64,000 bases of DNA from positions 248,001 through 312,000 of the forward strand of contig NZ_QZMN01000002.1 of assembly GCF_003702705.1 (NCBI RefSeq), in the 5' to 3' direction. Below the pieces are notes generated by a model that saw only the letters and a program-made list of their open reading frames with translations, searched no databases and was not told where the DNA came from. How positions within the stretch are numbered: position 1 is the first letter of the stretch; each line of letters begins with the position of its first letter. The position numbers and the translations under genes were made by a program. Of this stretch, positions 11,821 through 23,063 are shown piece by piece. This DNA comes from Ornithinimicrobium cerasi. GTDB lineage: Bacteria > Actinomycetota > Actinomycetes > Actinomycetales > Dermatophilaceae.

Positions 11821-13469
11821 GCACCCTCACCGTCCAGGCCGTCGGGGCCGCCGCCGACGCCGTGGAGCGCCACCTGGGCCCGCTCGTGGAGGAGCGGTTC
11901 GCCTCCCGGCTCTTCGCAAAGGACGCCACGCTCTGGGGTCCGGACGCGGAGGCGGAGGCCGAGGTCCGCCTCTCCTGGGTCGGGCTGGCCCGCACCTCCC
12001 GTCCGCTGGTGGGCGAGATCGAGGCCCTGCGCGAGCAGCTGCGCGTCCGCGGTGTCACCCGCGTCGTGCTGTGCGGCATGGGGGGTTCCTCCCTGGCGCC
12101 CGAGGTCATCTGCGCCACCGCCGGGGTGCCCCTCGTGGTGCTCGACAGCTCGGACCCCGACATGGTGCGGGCCGTCCTGGAGGAGGACCTGGACGGCACC
12201 GCCGTGGTCGTCTCCTCCAAGTCAGGCTCCACCCTGGAGACCGACAGCCAGCGGCGGGCCTTCGTCGACGCGTTCTCCCGCGCCGGACTCGACCCCACGG
12301 AGCGGGTGGTCGTGGTCACCGACCCCGGCAGCCCGCTCGACCAGCAGTCCCGGGCCGACGGCTACCGGGTGGTCAACGCCGACCCCGACGTCGGCGGGCG
12401 CTACTCCGCCCTGACCGCCTTCGGTCTCGTGCCGTCGGGGCTGGCAGGCGTCGACGTCGGCGCCCTGCTCGACGAGGCGGAGGAGGTCGCCGACCTCCTC
12501 GCGGACGACGACCCGGGCAACCCCGGGCTCCGACTGGGCGCCGCCCTCGCGGGCACCGAGCCCCTGCGTGACAAGCTGCTGCTCGCCGATGCCGGGTCCA
12601 ACGTCGTCGGGCTCGGGGACTGGGCCGAGCAGCTCATCGCCGAGTCCACGGGCAAGTCCGGCCGGGGCGTGCTCCCCGTGGTCACCCCCCCGGGGCAGGC
12701 GCCGACCGAGGGCATCGCCGACCCCTCGGACTGCACGGTGGTCGTCCTCGCGCCCGAGGACATTGACGACGGCCACGCTGACGGCGAGGAGATCGCCATA
12801 CCCGAGGCGACCGCGGCCGGTTCGCTCGTCAGCGTCGCCGGCTCGCTCGGCGCCCAGCTCCTCCTCTGGGAGGTGGCGACCGTGGTCGCCGGCCGCCTGC
12901 TGGGGATCAACCCGTTCGACCAGCCGGACGTGGAGAGCGCCAAGAATGCCGCCCGCGAGATCATGGCCGCCGGCTCGGGCGCCGAGGCCGCACCCACCCT
13001 CGTCGACGGTGCGGTGCAGGTGCGGGGCGGCAGCTGGCTGCCGGCCGGCGCGACCACCGTCGGGCAGGCACTGGAGGCTCTTCTCGGCGAGCTCGACCCC
13101 GCGGACGGCTACCTGGCCGTGATGGTCTACCTGGACCGGCTCGAGCGCGCTGGGCTCGCCTCCGTCCAGGCCGACCTCGTGCGTCGCACTGGACGACCGG
13201 TGACCTTCGGCTGGGGTCCGCGCTTCCTGCACTCGACCGGCCAGTACCACAAGGGCGGGCCGGCGCAGGGGGTGTTCCTGCAGGTGACCGGTGAGCCGGC
13301 CGAGGACCTGGCGGTGCCCGGCAAGGACTTCACCTTCGGGGAGTTCATCGCCGCGCAGGCAGCGGGCGACGCCGCCGTGCTGGCCGAGCACGGGCGGCCC
13401 GTGCTCCGGCTGCACCTGATCGACCAGGGGCAGGGCCTGGCCCAGCTGCGGCAGGCGATCTCCGGGTGA
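11817..13469 (+). CDS. pgi: Glucose-6-phosphate isomerase
   Basis: Interconverts glucose 6-phosphate and fructose 6-phosphate, linking glycolysis to the pentose phosphate genes around it. The 550-residue product has the phosphosugar-isomerase (SIS) blocks [12 protein letters not shown] and [10 protein letters not shown], plus [14 protein letters not shown], typical of PGI. It resembles the PGI half of transaldolase/PGI bifunctional proteins found in some bacteria (family knowledge), here as a separate protein directly after tal. The GTG start overlaps the tal stop (GTGA), and the end overlaps zwf in the same way. Confidence 0.93.
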   Translation: MSTLTVQAVGAAADAVERHLGPLVEERFASRLFAKDATLWGPDAEAEAEVRLSWVGLARTSRPLVGEIEALREQLRVRGVTRVVLCGMGGSSLAPEVICATAGVPLVVLDSSDPDMVRAVLEEDLDGTAVVVSSKSGSTLETDSQRRAFVDAFSRAGLDPTERVVVVTDPGSPLDQQSRADGYRVVNADPDVGGRYSALTAFGLVPSGLAGVDVGALLDEAEEVADLLADDDPGNPGLRLGAALAGTEPLRDKLLLADAGSNVVGLGDWAEQLIAESTGKSGRGVLPVVTPPGQAPTEGIADPSDCTVVVLAPEDIDDGHADGEEIAIPEATAAGSLVSVAGSLGAQLLLWEVATVVAGRLLGINPFDQPDVESAKNAAREIMAAGSGAEAAPTLVDGAVQVRGGSWLPAGATTVGQALEALLGELDPADGYLAVMVYLDRLERAGLASVQADLVRRTGRPVTFGWGPRFLHSTGQYHKGGPAQGVFLQVTGEPAEDLAVPGKDFTFGEFIAAQAAGDAAVLAEHGRPVLRLHLIDQGQGLAQLRQAISG

Positions 13470-15019
13470 GCACCCGCGTCCCGGCCCCTGTCACCGCTGA
13501 CTCCAACCCGTTGCGCGACCCGGACGACAAGCGCCTCCCGCGCATCGCCGGGCCGTGCAGCATGGTGATGTTCGGGGTGACGGGAGACCTGGCCCGCAAG
13601 AAGCTGATGCCGGCGATCTACGACCTGGCCAACCGGGGCCTGCTGCCGCCCGGCTTCTCCCTCGTCGGGTTCGCGCGGCGGGAGTGGGCCGACCAGGACT
13701 TCGCCCGGATCGTGCACGACTCGGTCCGGGCGCACGCCAGGACGCCCTTCCGCGAGGAGGTCTGGCGCTCTCTGGCCGAGGGTTTCCGGTTCGTGCCGGG
13801 CGCCTTCGACGACGCCGAGGCCTTCGAGCTGCTGGCCCGCACCGTCCACGCGCTCGACCGGGAGCGGGGCACCGGCGGGAACCACGCCTTCTACCTCTCG
13901 ATCCCGCCCGACTGGTTCGCCCCGGTCTGCTCGCAGTTGCAGCGCTCCGGGCTCTCGGACCCGCGGCCCGGCACCTGGCGCCGCGTGGTCATCGAGAAGC
14001 CGTTCGGCCACGACCTCGGGAGCGCGCAGCAGCTCAACGCCATCGTGGAGGGCGTCTTCCCCGCGGACTCGATCTTCCGGATCGACCACTACCTCGGCAA
14101 GGAGACGGTGCAGAACCTCCTGGCGCTGCGTTTCGCCAACCAGATGTTCGAGCCGGTCTGGAACAGCCACTACGTCGACCACGTGCAGATCACGATGGCC
14201 GAGGACATCGGGATCGGCGGGCGCGCCGGCTACTACGACACGGTCGGCGCGGCGCGTGACGTCATCCAGAACCACCTGCTCCAGCTCCTGGCGCTGACGG
14301 CGATGGAGGCCCCGATCGCCTTCACCGCCGACGCGGTGCGCTCGGAGAAGGAGAAGGTCCTCGCCTCCGTCCGGCTGCTGGACGACCTGGACCGCTCGTC
14401 CGCCCGCGGCCGCTACTCCGCAGGGTGGCAGGGGGACGAGAGGGTCCGCGGTTACCTCGAGGAGGACGGGGTCGACGCGGGCTCGACCACCGAGACGTAT
14501 GCCGCGATGAAGGTCGAGGTGCACACGCGCCGGTGGGCCGGTGTCCCGTTCTACCTGCGCACCGGAAAACGTCTGGGCAAGCGGGTGACGGAGATCGCCG
14601 TCGTCCTGAAGCGGGCGCCGCACCTGCCGTTCACCGACACGGCCACCGAGGAGCTGGGCCAGAACGCCGTGGTGGTCAGGGTCCAGCCCGACGAGGGCGT
14701 GACCATGCGCTTCGGCTCCAAGGTGCCGGGCAGCCAGATGGAGGTGCGGGACGTGACGATGGACTTCGGCTACGGCGCCTCCTTCACCGAGTCCAGCCCG
14801 GAGGCCTACGAACGGCTCATCCTGGACGTGCTGCTCGGGGAGCCGCCGCTCTTCCCCCGGCACGAGGAGGTCGAGTCCTCCTGGCGCATCCTCGACCCGA
14901 TCATCGAGCACTGGCGAGCGAGCGGCACGCCGCCCGAGGACTACGTCGCCGGCACGTGGGGCCCTGTGTCCGCCGACGAGCTGATGCGGCGCGACGGCCG
15001 CGAGTGGAGGCTGCCGTGA
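13466..15019 (+). CDS. zwf: Glucose-6-phosphate dehydrogenase
   Basis: First enzyme of the oxidative pentose phosphate branch, oxidising glucose 6-phosphate to 6-phosphogluconolactone with NADP. The 517 residues include the nucleotide-binding fingerprint FGVTGDLARKKLMPA near the N terminus, the active-site block RIDHYLGKETVQN, and the conserved RTGKRL segment. The GTG start overlaps the pgi stop by four bases, and the stop overlaps the GTG of the following opcA frame in the same way. Its product feeds the lactonase encoded in the next gene, and OpcA is its known partner. Confidence 0.97.
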   Translation: MSTRVPAPVTADSNPLRDPDDKRLPRIAGPCSMVMFGVTGDLARKKLMPAIYDLANRGLLPPGFSLVGFARREWADQDFARIVHDSVRAHARTPFREEVWRSLAEGFRFVPGAFDDAEAFELLARTVHALDRERGTGGNHAFYLSIPPDWFAPVCSQLQRSGLSDPRPGTWRRVVIEKPFGHDLGSAQQLNAIVEGVFPADSIFRIDHYLGKETVQNLLALRFANQMFEPVWNSHYVDHVQITMAEDIGIGGRAGYYDTVGAARDVIQNHLLQLLALTAMEAPIAFTADAVRSEKEKVLASVRLLDDLDRSSARGRYSAGWQGDERVRGYLEEDGVDAGSTTETYAAMKVEVHTRRWAGVPFYLRTGKRLGKRVTEIAVVLKRAPHLPFTDTATEELGQNAVVVRVQPDEGVTMRFGSKVPGSQMEVRDVTMDFGYGASFTESSPEAYERLILDVLLGEPPLFPRHEEVESSWRILDPIIEHWRASGTPPEDYVAGTWGPVSADELMRRDGREWRLP

Positions 15020-16908
15020 TCCGGGACCTGCCCAGCACCTCCACCTCGACGGTGGTCAAGGAGCTCCTGCGGCTGCGCAACGACGTCGGAGCGATGGCGA
15101 TGGGGCGGGTCCTGACGCTCATCGTCTCGGTGGACGAGGACGACGCCGACGCCGCGCTGCAGGCGGCCAACGACGCGACGCGCCTGCACCCGGCCCGGAT
15201 CGTCGTGGTCGTCTCCGCCAACAGCCGCGGGAAGGGGCGCCTGGACGCCCAGATCAGGGTGGGCGGGGACGCGGGCGCCAGCGAGATCGTCGTGCTCCGC
15301 CTCTACGGCGACCTCACCCGGCAGCAGGCGGCGGTCGTCACGCCGCTGCTGCTGCCCGACTCACCCATCGTCGCCTGGTGGCCCGGGGAGGCACCCAAGG
15401 ACGTCGCCGACTCCCCCGTGGGCCAGATGGCGCACCGTCGGATCACCGACGCGGCTGCCGAAGGGCGCGACGGGACCACCGAGCTGCGCCGCAGGGCCCG
15501 GACCTACCGGCCGGGCGACACCGACCTGGCCTGGACGAGGATCACCCGCTGGCGCGCGCTCCTGGCGGCGTCGCTGGAGGGCGCTCCGTACGAGCCGGTC
15601 GACTCCGCCACCGTCGTCGCCGAGGCCGGTGACCCCAGTGCGGAGCTGCTCGCCGGCTGGCTCGCGCACGCCCTCCGCACCCCCGTCTCCCTCGCCCGCA
15701 GCGGCTCGGGCACGGGGCTGGTGAGCGTCCGGCTCGACCGCGCGTCCGGTCCGGTGGACCTCGTGCGCAGCGACGACGGCACCGACACCGCGACGCTCAG
15801 CCGGGTGGACAGCCTCCCCCGTCTCGTCGCCCTGCACACCCCGTCACTGGCGGAATCCCTCGCGGAGGAGCTGCGCCGGCTCGACGCCGACGAGGTCTAC
15901 GCGTCCGCGCTGTGCGAGGGCATCCCGCTCGTGCGCCGCAGCGGGTCGCGGCAGGAGGCGGTCGGTGCCGGACGGGCGCCCGACGGACCCGCGAGCATCG
16001 ACACCTCCGGCCGGCGGCAGGTGGCATCCTCCCGCCTCACCGGTCCACCCCCCTCCGACGACACGACCCGCGACGGCGTGCGTGACCGGGTCGTGGAGGG
16101 TCTGGAGTCGGCCCGGCGCTCGGACGTGCGGGTCCACCCCGACAAGGTCTCGCTCGCCGACGCCGTCGTCTCCGAGCTCGTCCGTCGCGTGGAGGCCGCG
16201 GTAGCCGACCGCGGCGAGGCCCACGTCGTGCTGACCGGAGGGTCGATGGGTTCGGCCGTCGTCGAGTCGCTCGCCCGCCGCGGCCGTGCCGGCGATCTCG
16301 ACCGCGCGGTCTGGCGTGAGGTCCACCTGTGGTGGGGTGACGAACGCTTCGTCCCGTCGGGGAGCCCGGACCGCAACGACGCCCAGGCGGACGAGGCCGG
16401 CCTGGGCGAGGTCCCGGTCCTGCGGCGTAACGTCCACCGCGCGCCTTCGGGCCGCTCACCGCAGCGGCTGGCCGAGGCCGCCGCGCGCTACGCCACGGCA
16501 CTGGCTGAGCACGCCGCCCCGGTGGAGCCGGCCGCCGAGGCCGGACGGGTCGCGGTCCCCGAGCTCGACGTGGTGCTCCTCGGCGTCGGGCCCGACGCGC
16601 ACGTCGCCTCGCTGTTCCCCGGCAGCCCGCAGCTGCGGCTGACGTCCGTGACGACCGCGGCGGTGCCGGACTCGCCCAAGGACCCGCCGATGCGGGTCAC
16701 GCTGACGCTGCCGGCGCTGAGCTCCGGCCGCGCCGTCTGGCTCGTCGTCGCCGGTGAGGACAAGGCGGAGGCGGTCGACCGGGCCCTCGCCGCGCGGGAC
16801 GACCCCGAGCTGCCCGCGTCGTGCGTCCGCGGGCGCGACGAGACGGTGTGGTGGGTCGACGAGGCCTGCGCACCCTCCACCGTGCTGGAAGGCTCCCGCA
16901 CGGGGTGA
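15016..16908 (+). CDS. OpcA-6-phosphogluconolactonase fusion protein
   Basis: One uninterrupted 630-residue frame encodes two proteins that are normally separate neighbours. Residues about 1-305 are OpcA, the G6PDH assembly/activation factor (STSTSTVVKELLRLR, PDSPIVAWWPGEAP and the R-x-R region before TYRPGDTDLAWTRITRWR). Residues about 306-365 are a low-complexity polar linker. Residues about 370-625 are 6-phosphogluconolactonase (DevB/Pgl), with VLTGGSMGSAVV, LWWGDERFVP, ND and LLGVGPDAHVASLFPGSP. The GTG at 15016 overlaps the zwf stop. Either this is a genuine fusion, with activator, dehydrogenase and lactonase physically linked, or an indel has removed an overlapping stop/start. Internal initiation of a separate lactonase inside the linker is also possible. 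Confidence 0.88.
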   Translation: MIRDLPSTSTSTVVKELLRLRNDVGAMAMGRVLTLIVSVDEDDADAALQAANDATRLHPARIVVVVSANSRGKGRLDAQIRVGGDAGASEIVVLRLYGDLTRQQAAVVTPLLLPDSPIVAWWPGEAPKDVADSPVGQMAHRRITDAAAEGRDGTTELRRRARTYRPGDTDLAWTRITRWRALLAASLEGAPYEPVDSATVVAEAGDPSAELLAGWLAHALRTPVSLARSGSGTGLVSVRLDRASGPVDLVRSDDGTDTATLSRVDSLPRLVALHTPSLAESLAEELRRLDADEVYASALCEGIPLVRRSGSRQEAVGAGRAPDGPASIDTSGRRQVASSRLTGPPPSDDTTRDGVRDRVVEGLESARRSDVRVHPDKVSLADAVVSELVRRVEAAVADRGEAHVVLTGGSMGSAVVESLARRGRAGDLDRAVWREVHLWWGDERFVPSGSPDRNDAQADEAGLGEVPVLRRNVHRAPSGRSPQRLAEAAARYATALAEHAAPVEPAAEAGRVAVPELDVVLLGVGPDAHVASLFPGSPQLRLTSVTTAAVPDSPKDPPMRVTLTLPALSSGRAVWLVVAGEDKAEAVDRALAARDDPELPASCVRGRDETVWWVDEACAPSTVLEGSRTG

Positions 16909-16973
16909 GCGCGCACGTCGTGGCGTGCGGACGGTCGGCCCTCCCCGCGTCCCCGCGGCTCAGACGGGTGGTG

Positions 16974-17336
16974 TCACGCGCCGGGGCCGCCACCGATGCC
17001 GCGGGCCCGCATGGCGTCGAGCGCCTCGTCGAGCAGGGCGGCACCGTCGGTGTCGCTGCGTCGTTCCTTGACGTAGGCGAGGTGGGTCTTGTACGGCTCC
17101 GTGCGGGGCGGCCTCGGCGGGTTGTCCCGGTCCTGCCCCGCCGGCATACCGCAGGTCGGGCAGTCCCAGACCTCGGGGACCTCGACCTCGTCGCCCGCGG
17201 CGAAGCTGGGACGGGTCTCGTGACCGTTGCCGCACCAGTAGCTGACGAAGAAGCGCGGGGCGGACTCCCCGCGCTCGCTCTCGCCCATCGGACCTGAGCC
17301 GACCCGGCTCCCGCGGATCGCGTTGGTCCCGACCAT
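16974..17336 (-). CDS. rbpA: RNA polymerase-binding protein RbpA
   Basis: Small actinobacterial protein that binds the principal sigma factor and RNA polymerase and stabilises open promoter complexes. The 120-residue product has the N-terminal core (GTNAIRGSRVGSGPMGE), the central RbpA domain with candidate zinc ligands (YWCGNGH and WDCPTCG), the basic linker RTEPYKTHLAYVKERRS, and the sigma-interacting C-terminal helix (ALLDEALDAMRARG). GAGGAGG lies just upstream of the ATG, and a perfect palindrome sits before it. It is convergent with the OpcA-Pgl gene; the 65-base gap contains only a weak CCGCG-N4-CGCGG hairpin at 16945-16958. Confidence 0.97.
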   Translation of the reverse strand: MVGTNAIRGSRVGSGPMGESERGESAPRFFVSYWCGNGHETRPSFAAGDEVEVPEVWDCPTCGMPAGQDRDNPPRPPRTEPYKTHLAYVKERRSDTDGAALLDEALDAMRARGIGGGPGA

Positions 17337-17354
17337 GCTGCCTCCTCGCTGTGT

Positions 17355-17373
17355 CCGTGACCCGAGGTCACGG
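17355..17373. repeat. Perfect 8-3-8 palindrome before the rbpA ribosome-binding site
   Basis: CCGTGACC-CGA-GGTCACGG is a perfect inverted repeat ending about seven bases before the rbpA Shine-Dalgarno. It could be an operator or a leader hairpin controlling rbpA translation. No sigma-R type promoter (GGAAT/GTT) that controls rbpA in Streptomyces was recognised here. Confidence 0.6.
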
Positions 17374-17482
17374 CGGTGGCGTCCGACGGACGTCGCCGCA
17401 GGTCAACCGACCACACATTACCCGGTGAGGTGGCGCTGGCGGCGTACGGTGTCCGCGGCGCGCCAGGGCCGGCCGGGGTGGC

Positions 17483-17725
17483 TCAGCTGAACCGGATGAG
17501 GACGCCGATCCCGACGATGACCACGGTCCAGATCAGGGCCATCGCGACCGTGATCCGGTTGAGGTTGCGCTCGGCGACCGACGAACCGCCGAGGCTGCTG
17601 CTCAGACCACCGCCGAACATGTCGGACATGCCGCCGCCACGCCCCTTGTGCATGAGGATGAGCAGCACCAGGAAGCAGCTGGTGATGATCAGCAGACCGT
17701 TGAGGAACCAGCGCACGTACTCCAC
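17483..17725 (-). CDS. secG: Preprotein translocase subunit SecG
   Basis: Small accessory subunit of the SecYEG translocon. The product of about 80 residues has two membrane helices (around FLNGLLIITSCFLVLLILMH and ITVAMALIWTVVIVGIGVL) flanking the typical loop HKGRGGGMSDMFGGGLSSSLGGSSVAERNLNR, which identifies SecG clearly. The GTG at 17725 is preferred because GAAGGTG lies about eight bases before it. A GTG at 17734 would add three residues (MSC) but has the same sequence almost touching it. The gene follows the tpiA terminator, so it may have its own promoter or depend on read-through. Confidence 0.93.
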   Translation of the reverse strand: MEYVRWFLNGLLIITSCFLVLLILMHKGRGGGMSDMFGGGLSSSLGGSSVAERNLNRITVAMALIWTVVIVGIGVLIRFS

Positions 17726-17752
17726 GCAGGACACACCTTCGTCGTTCGGGGG

Positions 17753-17788
17753 AAAAGTCGAGCGCCCCGGACCGCGGGGCCCGGGGCG
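17753..17788 (-). terminator. Intrinsic terminator after tpiA
   Basis: On the minus strand CGCCCCGG pairs perfectly with CCGGGGCG around a 10-base loop (17763-17788) and is followed by CTCGACTTTT. The T-run makes this the most classical intrinsic terminator in the window, ending the gap-pgk-tpiA transcript before secG. Confidence 0.75.
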
Positions 17789-17812
17789 ACTGACAGCCTA
17801 GCTCAGCCGAGG

Positions 17813-18625
17813 TCAGGCGACCGACCCGCCGTGGTGCTGGCGGTACCGGCAGATCGCCGCGAAGTCCTCGACGGACAACGAGGCACCGCCGACGAGAGCT
17901 CCGTCGACGTCCTGCTGCGCCATGATCTCCGCGACGTTGCCCGGTTTGACCGAGCCGCCGTAGAGCACCCTCAGCCCGTCGGCCACCGACGACCCGACCA
18001 GGTCGGCGACGGTCTCCCGGACGGCGGCGCAGACCTCCTGCGCGTCGGCCGGGGTGGCCACCTCCCCGGTGCCGATGGCCCAGACGGGCTCGTAGGCGAC
18101 GACCACCTTGGCCACCTGCTCGCCGTCGAGGCCGTCCAGGGCCGCGCGCAGCTGCGTCGTGACGTGCTCCACGTGGGTGCCGGCCTGACGCACCTCCAGC
18201 CGCTCCCCGACGCACAGGATCGGCACCAGCCCGTGACGCAGGGCCGCGCGCACCTTGGCGCCCACGAGGTCGTCACCCTCCGCGTGGTACTCCCGCCGCT
18301 CGGAGTGACCGACGGCGACGTAGGTGCATCCCAGCTTGGCCAGGAAGGCACCGGAGATCTCCCCGGTGTAGGCGCCCTCGTCGTGCTGGGACAGGTCCTG
18401 GGCGCCGTAGACCAGGTCCAGCCTGTCCCCCTGCACCAGCGTCTGGACCGAGCGGAGGTCGGTGAACGGGGGCAGCACCGCCACCTCGACGGCGGCATGG
18501 TCGTGCTTGCCGTCCTTGAGCGTCCAGTCCAGCTTCTGGACGAGGTGGGTGGCCTGGAGGTGGTCGAGGTTCATCTTCCAGTTGCCCGCCATGAGCGGGG
18601 TCCGTGATGTGCTCCTGCCGGCCAT
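17813..18625 (-). CDS. tpiA: Triose-phosphate isomerase
   Basis: TIM-barrel enzyme interconverting dihydroxyacetone phosphate and glyceraldehyde 3-phosphate. The start at 18625 gives 270 residues and places the substrate-loop motif GNWKMN about 14 residues in. The catalytic histidine is in VAVGHSERR, the catalytic glutamate in [11 protein letters not shown], and the phosphate loop in YGGSVKPGN. The start lies one base after the pgk stop region, so it is the third gene of gap-pgk-tpiA. A longer frame up to 18739 lies inside pgk and is not needed. Confidence 0.97.
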   Translation of the reverse strand: MAGRSTSRTPLMAGNWKMNLDHLQATHLVQKLDWTLKDGKHDHAAVEVAVLPPFTDLRSVQTLVQGDRLDLVYGAQDLSQHDEGAYTGEISGAFLAKLGCTYVAVGHSERREYHAEGDDLVGAKVRAALRHGLVPILCVGERLEVRQAGTHVEHVTTQLRAALDGLDGEQVAKVVVAYEPVWAIGTGEVATPADAQEVCAAVRETVADLVGSSVADGLRVLYGGSVKPGNVAEIMAQQDVDGALVGGASLSVEDFAAICRYRQHHGGSVA

Positions 18626-18626
18626 C

Positions 18627-19838
18627 TCAGGCCTCCAGGACGGAGAGGCCGGGGAGCTCCTTGCCCTCGAGGTACTCCAGGCTCGCCCCACCACCGGTGG
18701 AGATGTGCCCGAAGTCCTCGTCGGCGTGGCCGAACTCACGGACGGCGGCAGCGCTGTCGCCGCCGCCGACCACCGTCATGGCGCCGGCCCGGGTGCGCTC
18801 CACGAGCGCCTCGGCCACCACCCTGGTGCCGCTCGCGAACGGCTCCATCTCGAACGCGCCCATCGGGCCGTTCCAGAAGATGGTCCTGGCGTCGGAGAGC
18901 CTGGACACGAAGAGCTTCTCCGACTCTGGACCGATGTCCAGGCCCATCATGTCGGCGGGTATGCCGTCGGCCGGCACGACGCGGTGCGCGGCGTCCGCGG
19001 AGAACGCGTCGGCGACCACGATGTCGGTCGGCAGGACGATCTCCACGCCCCGCTCGGCGGCTGTCTCCAGGTAGCCGCGGACGGTGTCCACCTGGTCCTC
19101 CTCGAGCAGGCTCGTGCCCACCTCGTGGCCCTGGGCCTTGAGGAAGGTGAAGACCATGCCGCCGCCGACGAGTAGCCGGTCGGCGACGGTGATCAGGGAC
19201 TCGATGACACCCAGCTTGTCGCTGACCTTCGCACCGCCGAGGACCACGGCGTAGGGCCGCTGCGGATCCTCCCTCAGCTGGCGCATCACCTCGACCTCGG
19301 AGCGGACCAGCCCACCCGCAGCGTGCGGCAGGAGCCGTGCGACGTCATACACGGAGGCCTGCGCGCGGTGCACGACGCCGAAACCGTCGGAGACGAAGGC
19401 GTCCGCGAGCCCGGCGAGCCGGCCCGCGAAGTCGGCCCGCTCCTCGTCCGACCTGGCCGTCTCCCCCGGGTTGAACCGGAGGTTCTCCAGGACGACGACG
19501 TCACCGTCGGACATCGCCCGCACCGCGGCCTGCGCCTTCTCCCCCACGGTCTCCTCGACGAAGGTGACGGGGCGGCCGAGCAGCTGGCCGAGCCGCTCGG
19601 CGACCGGGGCGAGGGAGTACCTCGCCTCCGGGGCGCCCTTGGGCCGCCCGAGGTGCGCCGTGACGACGACCCTGGCCCCGGCGTCGGCGAGCTGGGTGAT
19701 CGTCGGCACCGAGGCGCGCACGCGGCCGTCGTCGGTGATGGTGCTGCCGTCCAGCGGCACGTTGAGGTCGCTGCGGACCAGCACGGTGCGCCCGGCCAGT
19801 CCCCCCAGCTCCTCCGTCAGCTGCTCGATCGTGCGCAT
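18627..19838 (-). CDS. pgk: Phosphoglycerate kinase
   Basis: Transfers phosphate from 1,3-bisphosphoglycerate to ADP. The 403-residue product starts [13 protein letters not shown] at 19838, in line with family length. Conserved blocks include [59 protein letters not shown] and [15 protein letters not shown]. It sits five bases after the gap stop, so the two are co-transcribed. Confidence 0.97.
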   Translation of the reverse strand: MRTIEQLTEELGGLAGRTVLVRSDLNVPLDGSTITDDGRVRASVPTITQLADAGARVVVTAHLGRPKGAPEARYSLAPVAERLGQLLGRPVTFVEETVGEKAQAAVRAMSDGDVVVLENLRFNPGETARSDEERADFAGRLAGLADAFVSDGFGVVHRAQASVYDVARLLPHAAGGLVRSEVEVMRQLREDPQRPYAVVLGGAKVSDKLGVIESLITVADRLLVGGGMVFTFLKAQGHEVGTSLLEEDQVDTVRGYLETAAERGVEIVLPTDIVVADAFSADAAHRVVPADGIPADMMGLDIGPESEKLFVSRLSDARTIFWNGPMGAFEMEPFASGTRVVAEALVERTRAGAMTVVGGGDSAAAVREFGHADEDFGHISTGGGASLEYLEGKELPGLSVLEA

Positions 19839-19843
19839 CGGCG

Positions 19844-20953
<1,110 letters not shown>

Positions 20954-20964
20954 GGGGGGTGCTC

Positions 20965-21945
20965 CTACTCGTCGAACATCTCCGCGGTGAGGTTGGCGTC
21001 GGTGCCGTCGATGCCGAGGTCCTCGGCCCGCTTGTCGGCCATCGCCAGGAGACGCCGGATCCGGCCGGCGACCGCGTCCTTGGTCATCGGCGGGTCCGCG
21101 AGCTGCCCGAGCTCCTCCAGGCTGGCCTGCTTGTGCTGCAGGCGCAGGGCCCCGGCCACCCGGAGGTGCTCGGGCACCTCCTCGCCGAGGATCTCCAGCG
21201 CCCGCTCGACGCGGGCCCCGGCCGCGACGGCCGCGCGGGCTGAACGGCGCAGGTTCGCGTCGTCGAAGTTGGCCAGGCGGTTGGCGGTGGCCCGCACCTC
21301 CCGGCGCATCCGCCGCTCCTCCCAGGCGAGCACCGCGTCGTGGGCCCCCAGCCGGGTGAGCATGGCCCCGATCGCGTCGCCGTCACGCAGCACCACCCGG
21401 TCCACGCCCCGCACCTCGCGGGCCTTGGCCTGGATGCCGAGCCGGCGCGCGGCGCCGACCAGCGCCAGCGCCGCCTCGGGGCCCGGGCTGGTCACCTCGA
21501 GCGCCGACGACCTTCCCGGTTCGGTGATCGACCCGTGCGCCAGGAACGCCCCGCGCCAGGCCGCCTCGGCGTCGCAGACGGCCGCCCCGACCACGCGGGG
21601 GGGCAGCCCGCGCACCGGCCGGCCGCGGTGGTCGATCAGGCCGGTCTGCCGGGCCAGGGACTCCCCGTCCCCGGTGGCGCGCACGACATACCTGGTGTAC
21701 TTGCGGAGCCCGCCGGGGCTCATCACCACGAGCTCGCTCGGGCTGCCGTAGACCTCGGCCATGAAGGCACGGAGCCGACGGGCGCTCTGCGCCGTGTCCA
21801 GCTCGGCCTCGATGACGATCCGCCCCCCGACGATGTGCAGCCCGCCGGCGAACCGCAGCATCGTGGACACCTCCGCCTTGCGGCAGCAGGTCTTGGTGAC
21901 CGGGAGTCGGCTGAGCTCGTCCTTGACCCGCGCGGTCATCGCCAC
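20965..21945 (-). CDS. whiA: DNA-binding protein WhiA
   Basis: Actinobacterial and Firmicute regulator, known in Streptomyces to control sporulation division genes together with WhiB. From the GTG at 21945 it has 326 residues; AGGAGG lies nine bases before that GTG, which favours it over the ATG at 21939. Domain order: N-terminal WhiA domain ([34 protein letters not shown]), a central LAGLIDADG-like fold ([21 protein letters not shown]), and a C-terminal helix-turn-helix ([32 protein letters not shown]). It follows yvcK after 155 bases in the conserved rapZ-yvcK-whiA order; that gap shows no clear feature beyond the ribosome-binding site. Confidence 0.96.
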   Translation of the reverse strand: MAMTARVKDELSRLPVTKTCCRKAEVSTMLRFAGGLHIVGGRIVIEAELDTAQSARRLRAFMAEVYGSPSELVVMSPGGLRKYTRYVVRATGDGESLARQTGLIDHRGRPVRGLPPRVVGAAVCDAEAAWRGAFLAHGSITEPGRSSALEVTSPGPEAALALVGAARRLGIQAKAREVRGVDRVVLRDGDAIGAMLTRLGAHDAVLAWEERRMRREVRATANRLANFDDANLRRSARAAVAAGARVERALEILGEEVPEHLRVAGALRLQHKQASLEELGQLADPPMTKDAVAGRIRRLLAMADKRAEDLGIDGTDANLTAEMFDE

Positions 21946-22100
21946 TGCCGTCAACCTCCTGGTGCGCCCGTTCCCCGACGGTGCAGGGGCGTCCGCACCC
22001 TCGAGCGGCAGGGTACCCCGCCCCGGCGCGGGTCGCCTCATCGCCGTCCCCCTGCCCGGCGCCCGTCCGCCCTCGTCCACCCGAGCCCCCCCGACCCTGC

Positions 22101-23063
22101 TCACGCCTGGTCCGCCGCGATGACGTCGCGGTAGGCCGCGGCCAGGCGCAGCGTGTCGTGGACGCCCTGCGGGCGCATCTTGCCCACCGCCGTGACGACG
22201 AGGGAGGCCCCGAGCTGGTCCACGGCCCGCTCCAGATCGCGACGGTCCCCGTCGGTGCCGACCACCCGCGGGTCGGCGATGACGTGGTCGAAGGCGAGGC
22301 CGGGGGCGTGCGCGACGATGGCCTCGACGTGCTCGGCCGCGGAGTAGCCGGTGGTCTCCTCGTCGCTGATGTTGACGTTCAGGGTGAGGACCCGTCGGGC
22401 CGGGGTGTCCCGCAGCGCACGGAGGAGGTCCGGCACCAGCAGGTGCGGCATCACGGAGGTGAACCAGGACCCGGGGCCGAGCACCACGACGTCGGCGAGG
22501 GTGATGGACTCCACGGCCTCCGGGCAGGCCGGCGGCGCCTCCGGCAGCAGCCGGATCGACTCCACCCGACCGGGGTGCCGCGCGACCTGCGACTGCCCGC
22601 GCACCATCACCCGTACCCCGTCGCCGTCCTCCCCCGGCACCACCATCGTGGCCTCGATGTCGAGCGGGACGAGAGACATCGGCAGCACCCTCCCACGGGT
22701 GTTCAGGAGCCGCCCGACGAGGTCCAGTCCCCTGACCTCCTGCTGGGGCAGCAGGTCCCACAGGGCGGTGATGAGGAGGTTGCCGAGCGCGTGGCCGCCC
22801 AGCTCGCCGTCGCCCCGGAAGCGGTGCTGCAGCACGGCCGACCACTGGTGGCCCCAGGCCGTGTCTTCGCACAGGGCGGCCAGCGCCATCCGCAGGTCGC
22901 CGGGCGGGAGGATGTCGAACTGCTGGCGCAGCCGGCCGCTGGACCCCCCGTCGTCCGCGACGGTGACCACGGCGGTGATGTCGTCGGAGCTGTGCCGCAG
23001 CGCCTGGAGCGAGGCCGAGAGGCCGTGGCCGCCCCCCAGCGCCACGATCCGGGCGCGGCTCAC
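22101..23063 (-). CDS. YvcK/CofD-like gluconeogenesis factor
   Basis: CofD-fold cytoplasmic protein; YvcK homologues bind UDP-GlcNAc and affect cell envelope homeostasis and gluconeogenic growth. The 320-residue product begins at the GTG at 23063 with the diagnostic glycine-rich [20 protein letters not shown] block, followed by [14 protein letters not shown] and [10 protein letters not shown]. The GTG overlaps the rapZ stop by four bases. The order uvrC-rapZ-yvcK-whiA is strongly conserved in Actinobacteria and supports the assignment. Confidence 0.93.
   Translation of the reverse strand: MSRARIVALGGGHGLSASLQALRHSSDDITAVVTVADDGGSSGRLRQQFDILPPGDLRMALAALCEDTAWGHQWSAVLQHRFRGDGELGGHALGNLLITALWDLLPQQEVRGLDLVGRLLNTRGRVLPMSLVPLDIEATMVVPGEDGDGVRVMVRGQSQVARHPGRVESIRLLPEAPPACPEAVESITLADVVVLGPGSWFTSVMPHLLVPDLLRALRDTPARRVLTLNVNISDEETTGYSAAEHVEAIVAHAPGLAFDHVIADPRVVGTDGDRRDLERAVDQLGASLVVTAVGKMRPQGVHDTLRLAAAYRDVIAADQA

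Noticed and set aside
14425..15015. Upstream extension of the OpcA-Pgl frame
   Set aside because: This part overlaps the active zwf gene in another frame. The GTG at 15016 overlaps the zwf stop in the style used throughout the operon and matches the OpcA N terminus.
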